Under the pieces are notes generated by a model, which did no database searches, was not told the origin of the DNA, and worked only from the letters and a program-made list of their open reading frames with translations. Below, one piece after another: positions 44,601-56,600 of a stretch of DNA of 64,000 bases. The DNA lies in assembly GCF_020026305.1 (NCBI RefSeq), contig NZ_CP075691.1:8487415-8551414 (forward strand), in the 5' to 3' direction. Source of the stretch: Streptomyces sp. 135. Lineage in GTDB: Bacteria; Actinomycetota; Actinomycetes; Streptomycetales; Streptomycetaceae. The number at the start of each line of letters is the position of its first letter. Position 1 is the stretch's first letter. A program made the position numbers and the translations under genes.

Positions 44601-47600
44601 TACCGGGCCAATGTGGTGTGGATCAGCCGCGGCGAACCCGGCCCCGAGCAGCGGGCCACCGCGGAGCGGGTGCGCGAGGCAGGCGGTCGGCTGCTGCACC
44701 TGCGGGCCGACGCCGCCGACCCGGACGCGCTGCGCGACGCCGTCGCGGAGGCCAGGCGGCACTTCGGCCCGGTACACGGCGTGTGCCACGCGGCGATGAC
44801 GTTCAACGCCAGCACCATCGCCGAACTCACCGAGGCGGAGCTGCGGGCCGCGCTCGCCGCCAAGATCGACGGCTCGCTCGCGCTGACCACCGCACTCACC
44901 ACCGCGCTGGCCGGTGAACGCCTGGACTTCCTGGCGTTCTTCAGCTCGGTGGGCTCCTTCGTCAGCGCGGCGGGCAACGCCGCCTATGTGGCGGCAAGCT
45001 CCTTCCAGGACGCCTACGGCAGGCTCCTGTCCGCGCAACTCCCGTATCCGGTACGGGTGGTGAACTGGGGCTACTGGGGCCGTGTCGGCTCCGGAGCGCA
45101 GCCGGGGCTCCAGGAGATCTTCCGCAGGACCGGCGTCGCCGAGTTCACGGTGCGCGAAGGACTCGACTCGCTGGAGCGCGTGCTCGCCCACGGGCCCGTG
45201 CAGGTCATGCCGATCCGCGCGGACCGGTGGGCCCTCGACGCGCTCGGCCACCGCGCCTCGGCGCTCGCCGACCGCTGCCCGGTCCCCGCACCCGCCGGAC
45301 CCGGAGCCGACGCCGTCCTCACCGGCTACGACCGGCTCTCCGCGCTCTGCGACCGGGCGCTGCTCGGCGTCTACCAGCGGATGGGTGCCTTCACACGGCC
45401 GGGGGAGCGGGACGGCGTGACCGCTCTCGCCGACCGGCTCGGGATCGTGTCCAAATACCGCCGGCTGCACGCGGCCCTGCTGAACATCCTCGCCGACGCC
45501 GGGCACGTGGCCGTACGAGACGACACCGTCGAGGCGCTCGCGCTCGCGGACGGCACCGACCTGGCCCACGCCGAGCGGGAACTCGACCGCATCGCGGCCG
45601 ACCACCCGGACATCACCGCCACGGTGGAGCTGACCCGCCTGTTCCTGCGCGACTACCCGCGGGTGCTGCGCGGCGAGATCGGCGCCACCGAGGTCATGTT
45701 CCCCGACGCGTCGATGGAACTGGTCCAGGACTTCTACCGGGGCAACCCGCTCACCGACTCCCTCAACGAACTGGCGGCCGACACCGTCGCGGAGCATGCC
45801 CGTCGGCGCATCGCCGCCCTCGGCACGGACGAGCGGCTGTGCGTCGTCGAGTTCGGCGCGGGCACCGGGGCGACCACGGAGCGGGTGCTGCCCGTCCTGT
45901 CCGCCTGGGCCGAGCGGGTCGAGTACGTCTTCACCGACATCTCGCCGCAGTTCCTGGAGAGTGCCGAGCAGCGGTTCGGCGAGCGCCATCCCTTCACCCG
46001 GTTCCGTACGCTCAACCTCGAACGGTCCCTGGCCGACCAGGGATTCGCGCCCGGCAGCGCCGACATCGTGGTGGCCACCAACGTCGTGCACGCGACCGGA
46101 GACCTGCGCCGCACCCTGCGCAAGGCGCGACAGCTGCTGCGCCCAGGCGGCCGGCTCGTGCTCAACGAACTGACGTCGATCCGCAGCAGCATCACCGTCA
46201 CCGGCGGCGTCCTGGACGGCTGGTGGGCGTTCACCGACCCGGAACTGCGCATCAAGGACGCGCCGCTGGCCACCGCGCAGACCTGGCAGCGGCTCCTCCT
46301 CGAAGAGGGCTTCGCGGACGCCGTCGTCCTGGACCGGGGCGCGCACCTCGGCCAGCACGTGATCGTCGGCGAGAACGCGGGCGGGGACGCCGTGGCACCG
46401 GCCCCCGCGCCGGACTCGGCCGCCACTGCCGCTACCGCCGCCGAGCGGCCCGCCCAGGCCCCGCGGGCGGGCCGGGGACCACTGCCGCGGCTGCGCGACA
46501 TCGTCACCGCGACCCTGAAGCTCGACGACCCCGTCGACCCGGACCGGCTCCTTTCGGACTACGGCTTCGACTCGCTGAGCGGCATGAAGATCGCCACCGT
46601 GATCGAGGCGGACCTCGGCGTTCGGCTGCGCCTGAGCGATCTGCTGCGGCACCCCACGCTGCGCGAGCTGAGCGACCACATAAGCCGGTCGACCGGGGCG
46701 AAAGCGGAACCCGGCCTCGGCCTGGCCCCCGGCCTCGACGGCGACCTAGACAGCGACGCGGTGCCGGAACCGGAGCCGCAGCCTGAGGCGGCGCCCGAGC
46801 CGGCACCCGAGCCGCTCCGGTTCCCGCTGTCGGCCGGCCAGCAGGCGCTGCGCGTCATCGAGCAGACCGCGCCCGGCAACTACGCCTACAACCTGCCCCT
46901 CGCCTTCTGGCTGGACCGGCACACCGACGAGAGCGCCCTCCGCGCCGCGCTCCAGTCCATGGTCGACCGGCACCCGCAGCTCCGCGCCCGGGTGGAGGGC
47001 GACCACCAGATCATCGAACCCCGCCAGGAACTCGCCTACGTACGACGAGAGTTGCACACCAGCTCCGTGGACGACGTCCGCGAGGCGGCCAGGAAGAGTG
47101 TCCGCGAGCCCTTCGACCTGGCCCGCGGGCCCCTCCTGAGGGCCACGCTGTTCGTCATGGCCGACGGGCGGCAGGTACTGCTGCTCACCTTCCACCACAT
47201 CGTCTTCGACGGTCTGTCCATCGCCGTCTTCCTGCGCGAACTCTCCGCCTTCTACCGGCAGTGCCCGCCCACCGACGGGCCCCTCGCGACCTACGCCGAG
47301 TTCGTCGACCGGCAGAGCGAGCTGCTCGGTTCGGAGCGCGGCGACCGCCTGCGCGCGTACTGGCTGCGGCAGCTCTCAGGTGAACTGCCCAGGCTCCAGC
47401 TTCCCCTCGACCGCCCCCGCCCGGCCGTACCGAGCTACCGGGGCGCCTCCGTCGAGGGACGCCTGGACGCGCGGCAGATCCGGGCCGCCAGGCAGCTCGC
47501 CGCCGACGAGCGGACCTCGCTGTTCACCGTGCTCCTCGCCGCCTACGCCACCCTCCTGCACCGCTACACGCAGCAGGACCGCGTACTGATCGGCACCCCC

Positions 47601-50600
47601 GTCGCCGGGCGGCCCGCCCCGGAGTACGCCGACGTACTCGGCTACTTCATGAACATGGTCGTCCTCAAGCACGACCTCGCGGAGCAGGACCAGGACTTCC
47701 GGACCCTTCTGCGCGACGTACGGGACACCGTCCTGGAGGCCCTTGAGCACGGTGACTACCCGCTGCTGACGCTCGCTCAGGAACTGCGCGCCTCGCGCCT
47801 GTTCGACACCGCCTTCTACTTCCAGAACTGGGTGGAGGACGACACCGACACCACCCCGGTCGCCGACGTGTTCCACGGCGTGCACCAGGAAGGGGAGTTC
47901 GACGTCACACTGGAGGTCGTCGAGGAGCCCGAGGGCGCCCGCTACTGCCTCAAGTACAACCCCGACCTCTTCGACGAGGAGACCGTACGGCGGCTCGGCG
48001 ACCACTTCGGCCTGCTGCTCGACGCGGCCCTCGCCGCACCCGACAGCGACCTCGGCGGCCTGCCCCTGCGCAGCGCCGACGAACTGCGCCTGGCCGAGGA
48101 GCGGCAGCGCCGCACCCGACGCGACCACCCCGACGACCGCGTCCTGCCCACGCTCCTCACCGAGCAGGCCCGCCGCACCCCCGAGGCCGTCGCCGTCTCC
48201 GACCGGGGCGCCACCCTCACCTACCGCGAACTGACCGGACGCGTCGACGCGCTGGCGGCCCGCCTGCGCCGCGCGGGAGTCGCTCCCGGACGCAACGTCG
48301 GCGTACTGGTCGACCGGTCAGCGGACATGCTCGTCGCCCTCCTCGGCGTCCTCGCGGCCGGCGGCGCCTACGTGCCGCTCGACCCCGACTACCCGGCCGA
48401 GCGGCTTCGCTACATGGCCGAGGACGCCGGACTGCACCTGCTGCTCACCCGCTCCGGAACACACCCCGACCTCGGCGCGCCGGTCCTGCCGGTCGACGCG
48501 AGCGAAGGGGTGTACACGGAGGCCGGTCAGCCGGAGCGGGGCGTCGCGCCCGGACCGGACGACGCCGCGTACGTGATCTACACCTCCGGATCGACCGGCC
48601 GCCCCAAGGGAGTGCAGGTCCCGCACCGAGCGCTGGCCAACCTGCTCCTGTCCATGGCCGAGGAGCCCGGCCTCGGCGCGGGGGACCACCTGCTCGCGCT
48701 CACCACCGTCTGCTTCGACATCGCGGCCCTCGAACTCTTCCTGCCCCTGATCACCGGCGGCCGCGTGGAGATCGTGCCCGCCGAGGTCGCCCGCGACGGC
48801 GTACTGCTGCGCCGCCTCATCGAGTCGAGCCCCGCCACGGTCGTCCAGGCGACCCCCGCGACCTGGAAGATGCTGCTCGCCGCGGGCTGGACCGGCGCCC
48901 CTGGGCTGAAGGCGCTGTGCGGGGGAGAGGCACTCGACCAGGACACCGCCGAACAGCTGCTGTGCCGTGCCGGTCAGGTGTGGAACATGTTCGGGCCGAC
49001 GGAGACCACCATCTGGTCGGCCGTGTGCCGCCTCGCGCCCGGCGAGCGCGTCACCATCGGTCATCCGATCGCCAACACACGGCTGTACGTGCTGGACACG
49101 CGTGGCCGTACGGTGCCGCCCGGCGTGCCCGGCGAGCTGTACATCGGCGGCGCGGGCCTGGCGACCGGCTACCTGGGCCGCCCGGAGCTGACCGCCGAAC
49201 GGTTCGTCACCATGGACGGCGACCGCCGCTACCGCACCGGTGACCTGGTGCGCGAGCTGCCCGACGGCCGCATCGAGTACCTGGGCAGGCTCGACTCCCA
49301 GGTGAAGGTCCGCGGCTTCCGGATCGAGCCCGGCGAGATCGAGGCGGTGCTGCGCGGCCAGGACGGCGTCCGCGAGGCCGCGGTGGTCGCGCGCCGCGTC
49401 GGCGGCGAGAACGTCCTGCACGCCTTCCTCGTACTCGACGACGGCGCCGCCGTGCCCCGCCGCGAGGCGCTCGGCCAGTGGCTGCCGGCCCACATGGTCC
49501 CCGACGTCCTGGTCCCGCTGACGTCGTTGCCGCAGACGCTCAACGGCAAGGTGGACCGCGCGAGGCTCACGGACGTGCCCCTGAACGAGCTGCGGGGTGC
49601 GGGCGCCGTGACGCAGGCACGCCGTGAGGCAGGCGTGAGGAGTCATGCCTCGCCGCGCGTGGAGGACGTGGAGGAGTTGACCGGCCTGATCGCCGACATC
49701 CTCGACATGGACGCCGCGCAGATCCCCGCCGATGTGCCTCTCGGACAACTCGGGATGAACTCGGTCAGCTTCACCGTGCTCAGCACGCGCATCAGCGAGC
49801 GGTACGGGACCGAAGTGCTGCCGACCGTCTTCTACCGCCATCCGACGGTCACCGCGGTCGCGGCGCATCTGGCGGCGCTCCAGACGGCGACCGATACGGC
49901 GACCGAAGCCGGGAGCGAGGTCCGGGCGGCGGGGCAGGCGGCCCGGGCGGGCGACGTGGCCGTCGTCGGGATGGCCGGCCGGTTCCCCGGCTCGGCCGAC
50001 TTGGCGGAGTTCTGGGAGAACCTGGAACACGGCAGGGACCTGGTCACCGAGATCCCCGCCGACCGCTGGGACTGGCGGGCGCACACGGACGGCTCCCGCT
50101 CCCGCTGGGGCGGTTTCCTCAGCGGAGTCGACCGCTTCGACGCGGCCTTCTTCGGCATCTCGCCGCGCGAGGCCGAGCTGATGGACCCGCAGCAGCGGCT
50201 GCTCCTCGAAGTGGTGTGGTCGGCGATCGAGGACGCGGGCTACCGCGCGAGCGACCTGGCGGGCAAGCGGGTCGGCGTCTTCATCGGCACCACCAACTCC
50301 GACTACGCCGAGGTGCAGCGCGCCACCGGCCGCTCGGCGCAGGCCCACACGCTCACCGGCGCCGCCCTGTCCATCATCCCCAACCGCGTCTCCTACCTCC
50401 TCGACCTGCGCGGCCCCAGCGTGGCGGTGGACACGGCCTGCTCCAGTTCGCTCACCGCCGTGCACCAGGCCGTCGGAGCCCTCCGCGACGGCACGTGCGA
50501 CCTCGCGATCGCGGGCGGGGTCAGCCTGATCCTCGACCCCGGCATCTACGAGGCGCTGAGCCGCGGCGAGATGCTCAGCGAGGACGGCCGGTGCAAGGCC

Positions 50601-53600
50601 TTCGACGCCTCGGCCAACGGCTACGTACGCGGTGAGGGCGTCGGGGTCGTGGTGCTGCGGGACCACACGGCCGCGCGCAGGGACGGCGACCGCGTGGCCG
50701 CGGTGATCAAGGCCGCCGCCGTCAACCACGGCGGGCGCACCACCTCGCTCACCTCGCCCAACCCGAACGCGCAGGCCGACGTGCTCGTCGACGCCTACCG
50801 GGCGGCGGGCGTCGACCCCCGCACGGTCGGCTACATCGAGGCGCACGGGACCGGCACGGCCCTGGGCGACCCCATCGAGATCAGCGGCCTGACCGAGGCG
50901 TTCGAACGCCTCGGCGGCGGCACGCGGACGCAGAGCCACGAGCGAGGGAGGGAGGGGAGCAGCTGTGGCATCGGCTCGGTGAAGACCAACATCGGGCACC
51001 TGGAGGCCGCCGCGGGCATCGCGGGCCTGCTCAAGGTCCTCCTCGCGCTGCGGCACCGCACCCTGCCGGCCAGCCTGCACTTCCGCGAGCGCAACCCCTA
51101 CCTCGAACTGGACGGCAGCCCCTTCGAGATCGTCGACACCACGCGCTCCTGGCCCGCGCCGCTCGCCGAGGACGGCTCCGCGCTGCCCCGCCGGGCGGGC
51201 ATCAGCTCCTTCGGCTTCGGCGGCGCCAACGCGCACGTCGTGGTCGAGGAGGCGCCCACCGCGGCGGACGGCCCGGACAGCGCGGCGAAGGAGCCGGCCG
51301 AGGAACTGTTCGTGCTCTCCGCCAGGACCGAGGGAGCCCTGCGGGCGCAGGCCCGCCGCCTGGCCGCCCACATCCGCGCGCAGCGGCCCTCGCCCGCCGA
51401 CGTCGCCCACACCCTGCGGGTCGGCCGCGAGGCCATGGAGGAGCGGCTCGCCTTCGTCGCCCGCGGCCGCGCCGAGCTGCTCGACCGCCTGGACGCCTGC
51501 GCCGAAGGCCGCACGGCGACGGCGGCGGGCGTGCTGCGCGCCCGGGTGAGCTCCGGGCACCGCCGCGCCGTCACGTCGCGCGGCACGGCCTGGCAGGACT
51601 TCGTACGCGCCCTGTCGGCCGAGCGTGACCTGGAGTCCCTGGCCCAGCTGTGGACCGACGGCGCGGACGTGGACTGGTCCGGCCTGCCGGGCGGGCGCAG
51701 GATCGGGCTGCCGACCTACCCGTTCGAACCGACCCGGCACTGGGTCGACGCCCCGGCCACCACCGCGCCGCCCACCACCGCAGCGCCCATCGCCGAGCCG
51801 AGCCCGGCCACGGCGGAGCTGCTCGACGCGAACGTGTCGACGTTCAACGAGTCCGCCTTCGCCAAGCGCCTCACCGGCGCGGAGTTCTACCTGGCAGACC
51901 ACCAGGTCGGCGCGGAGCGCGTGCTTCCGGGCGTCGTCTACCTGGAGATGGCGCGGCTCGCCGGTGAACGGGCCCACGGCACCGCCGCCGTCCGGCGGAT
52001 CGACGAGGTCGTCTGGGCGGCGCCCGTCGCCCTCTCCCCGGGACAGGAGCGGGACCTGCGGGTGGCGGTGGCGCCCTCCGGCGCGTTCGAGATCACCGGC
52101 GAACGTCCGCACGCCCGCGGCCGCCTGGTCTTCGACGAGGAGGACGGCGCCTTCGAGGCGCCCGCCCCGCTCGACCCCGCCGCCGTGCGCGCCCGGTGCG
52201 CGGAGAGCAGGACCCGGCAGGAGTGCTACGAGTACTTCGGCCGGCTCGGCTTCCGGTACGGTCCGGCCTTCCAGGTCATCGAGGAACTCGCCCTCGGGGA
52301 CGGCGAGGCGCTGGCCCGGCTGCGCCGCCCCGACGTCGGCGCGCACCGGTTCCACCCCTCGCTGCTCGACGGGGCCCTGCAGACCGCCGGTTGGCTGGTA
52401 CCGGGGTCGACGGCGCATCTGCCGTACGCGATCGGGTCCGTGCACCTCTTCGCCGAGCTGCCCGCCGACTGCCTCGTGCACGCCGTGGCCGTGGAGCGCC
52501 GCGCCGACGCACAGATCTTCGACATCAGCCTGGCCGCCCTCGACGGCACGGTCGTGGCGCGGATCGAACGCTTCACCCTGCGGGCCGTGCCGGGGACGGA
52601 ACGGTCCGTGCCCGGCGCCGAGCCCCGCGTGCACGCCTTCGAGCCGGTGTGGCAGGACGTGGAACGCCCGCCCGGTGCCGCCCCGCTGGACGGGGTGGAG
52701 CTGCTGTCCGTCATCGACACGGGGGACGGCCGCGCCCGGGCGCTGCGTGACGAACTCGCCTTACTTGCCCCGGAGGTGAGGGTGGTCGTCGGCGCTCCGG
52801 AGCGGGCCTCGCACCTCGTCCACCTGGCCGCCGAGGGAGGTTCCGGTGCCGGGGGCGGTCTCGACGAGGCGCTGCGCGCCGGGTTCCGCACCGCCCTGGA
52901 CATCTGCCGGACGCGGATCGCCGACCGCGGCGGACCGCTGCGCTACCTGTACGTCCATGACGGCGGGCCCGGAGCGGCCGGGGCGGCCCACGCCGCCCAC
53001 GCGGCCCTTGACGGGTTCGCCCGGACGATCGTCCAGGAGCAGCCCGCGATCCGGATGAGCGTGCTCTCCCGTGCCGGCTCCGGACCCGTGACCGGCTCAG
53101 GAACTCCGGCGGACTCCGCGACCGCCGCCGCCCACGCTCGCGGCCCCGCATCCATGCGGGAACTCGCCGAACTGGTGCTCGCCGAACTGGCGGTCGACGG
53201 CGAGCCCGAGGTCCGCATCGACGGCCCCAGGCGCACGGTCCGCGCCTGGCGCGAGCGCGCGCTTCCCGGGAGCGGCCCCTCGCCGCTGGCCCGGGACGGG
53301 GCGCACCTGATCACCGGAGGCACCGGGAAGCTGGGCCTGCTGGTGGCCGAGCGGATCGCCCGGCACCCGGGCGCGCACGTCGTCCTCGTCAGCCGGTCCG
53401 CGCCGGACGCGCCGCTCCCGGACGGCTGGCTGCACCTCCGCGCCGATGTCGGTGTGCGGTCCGACGTCGAGCGGGTGGTGGCCGAGGCCCGGCGCCGGTT
53501 CGGACGCGTCGCGGGCGTGGTGCACGCGGCGGGCACGCTGCGGGACTCCCTGGTGCTGCACAAGAGCGGCGCGGACGCCGACGAGGTGCTCGCACCCAAG

Positions 53601-56600
53601 GTGCGCGGCCTGGTCCACCTGGACGAGGCGACCCGGGCCGACGCCCCCGACTACTTCGTGGCGTTCGGCTCGACCGCCGCCGTCTTCGGCAACACGGGGC
53701 AGAGCGACTACGCGTACGCCAACAGCTTCCTCGACCACTACCTGGAGCGGCGCCCCGGCGGCGGTCTGACGGTCGACTGGTCGCTGTGGCGCGACGGCGG
53801 CATGACCCTCACCGCCGAGGCCCGCCAGGCCATGCGGCGCGAGTTCGGCATGGAACCGCTGCCGGCCGATGCGGCGCTCGACGCGCTGGAGGCGGCTCTG
53901 CGGAGCGGTGCCTCCCGGCTCCTGCTCACGGCGGGCGACCGGATGCGGATCGCCGATGCCCTGCGCGGAGGCCCCGCAGGGCCCGCCCCCGTAGCCGCCC
54001 CGGCCACCCCGGACCCGGAGGACGGCGAACTGCGCGCCCCCACGGTCCGGTTCCTGCGGGAACTCCTCGCCGACGAGCTGAAGATGCCGCTGGAAGACGT
54101 CGCGGAGGACGAGGCGTTCGACCGCTACGGCGTCGACTCGCTGCTGGTGCTCAGCCTCACGCGCACGCTGGAGGAGCGCTTCGGACCGCTGTCCAAGACG
54201 CTGTTCTTCGAATACCTGACGATCGGTGAGCTGGCCGACTTCCTCGTCGAGCGGCACCCGGCCGCGCTGCGGGACCTGGCCGCCCCCGGCCCGCGACCCG
54301 CGCTGCCCGCCGAGCACACGGCCCCGGCCCAGACGTCGGCCGTGGCGGTGCCGCTCGCGCAGGACGTACGCGCGACCGCTGCTCCCGCGCCCCGGCGGCA
54401 CTCCGCCTCCGACGACGACATCGTGATCGTCGGCGTCGCGGGCCGCTACCCGCAGGCCGACGACCTCGGCCGGTTCTGGCGCAACCTGCGCGAGGGCAAG
54501 GACTGCGTCGAAGAGGTGCCGAAGGACCGCTGGGACCACGACCGGTTCTACGACCCGGACCGCGACGCCCCCGGCAAGACCTACGCCAAGTGGGGCGGCT
54601 GGCTCTCCGACGTGGCCTCCTTCGACCCCATGTTCTTCCGCATGTCGCAGGTGGAAGCCGTCCACATCGACCCGCAGGAACGCATCTTCCTGGAGACCGT
54701 GTGGCACCTCCTGGAGGACGCGGGCACGTCCCGCGCCGCACTCTCCGAGGTCCGCACCGGCGTCTTCGTGGGCCTGATGTACGGCCACTACCAGCTGTAC
54801 GGCGTCGACGAGGCGCTGCGCGGTGACGGCGCGGCCACCTCGTCGTCGTACGCCTCCGTGGCCAACCGCGTCTCGTACTTCTTCGACTTCGACGGTCCGA
54901 GCATCGCCCTCGACACGATGTGCTCGTCCTCGCTCACCGCGCTCCACCTCGCCTGCCGGGCGATCCGGGACGGGGACTGCGAGGTCGCCGTGGCCGGCGG
55001 TGTCAACGTCTCCAGCCACCCGCTGAAGTACCTCCAGCTGGCCAAGGGCGGATTCCTCTCCACCGACGGCCGGTGCCGCAGCTTCGGCGAGGGCGGCGAC
55101 GGCTACGTGCCCGCCGAGGGCTCCGGGGCCGTGCTGCTCAAGCGCCGCCGCGCGGCCGAGGCGAACGGCGACCGCATCCTCGCCGTGGTCAAGTCGACGG
55201 CGGTGAACCACGGCGGGGCCGGCAAGGGCTTCAGCGTGCCCAACCCCAAGGCCCAGGGCGTGATGATCCGCGAGGCGCTGGACCGCGCCGGCCTCGCCCC
55301 CGCCGAGCTGGACTACCTGGAGGCGCACGGCACGGGCACCTCGCTCGGCGACCCGGTGGAGATCACCGGCCTGGTCCGCGCCTTCGAGGGGCACGACCTG
55401 ACCGGGGTACGCATCCCCATCGGCTCGGTGAAGTCGAACATCGGGCACGCCGAGTCGGCCGCGGGCATGGCCGCGCTCACCAAGGTCCTGCTGCAACTGC
55501 GCCATCAGGAACTGGTGCCCTCGCTGCACGCCGAACGCCTGAACCCCCATCTCGACCTGGACGCCACCCCCTTCCGGCTGCAACGCGAGCGGGCCCCCTG
55601 GACGCCGCGCGTCGACGCCGCGGGCCGCCCCCTGCCCCGTACCGCCGCGATCAGCGCGTTCGGGGCGGGCGGCAGCAACGCCCACGTGATCCTGGAGGAG
55701 TTCGTGTCACCCACGCAGCCGCCCGGGCAGCAGCCGCCGTACGTGTGCGTGCTCTCCGCCCGCGACGCGGAGCGGCTCACCGAACACACCGCGCGGACGG
55801 CGGAGTTCCTGCGCGGCGAGGGACGCGGCACCGACCCGGCCGCGCTCGCCGCCACGCTCCGGACCCGCGAGCCGATGGCGCACCGCCTCGCCGTGGTCTT
55901 CGACGGCGTGGACGACCTCGCGGCAGCCCTGGAGGAGCACCTCTCAGGAGCGGACACCGCGCGGGTCCTGACGGGCACCGCCACCCGCGCCGCCGCACCG
56001 GCCACCTGCGGCACCCCGCGCGAACTGGCCGCCGCCTGGGTGCGCGGCGCCGACGTCACCTGGCCCGGCGGCGGCCCGCGGGTCTCCCTGCCCGGCTACC
56101 CCTTCGCCAGGGAGCGCTGCTGGCTGCCCGCGGCCGACGCCGTGCGGGGCCCGGCCACGCCGCGGCCGTCCACCCCGTACGGCAAGGTGCTGCTGTCCAC
56201 CGACACCCCGGTCATCGCCGGGCATCGGGTCCAGGGCCGCTCGCTGCTGCCCGCGTTGGCCTACGCGGATCTCGTCGCCGGGGTCTTCCGCGACCACGGG
56301 CACCCCGTCGAGCGGCTGACGATCCGTGACCTCACCGCGCTGCGCCCGCTCGACGTGACGGACGGGCCGGTGACCGCGGAGATCCGCTGCGTCGCCGACG
56401 GTCCGGGCCGCTGGCAGGTCGCCGTGACCGACGGCGACCCCTACGCCACGGCCGAGGTGCTCGTCACCGACGCCGCCGATGTCACCGACGCCCCCGCTTT
56501 CCGCGAACGGCTGGACGGTCCCGCCGACGGCGCCCCGAGGCCACTGGCCGAGACCTATCTGAGGGACGGCGCCAACGGCCAGCACTACAGTGGCGCCGCG

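Noticed and set aside
41922..46679. Open minus-strand frame of 1585 codons antisense to the PKS
   Set aside because: It has no family motif and mirrors the codon bias of the plus-strand PKS; KS, KR, cMT, C and A motifs read cleanly on the plus strand.
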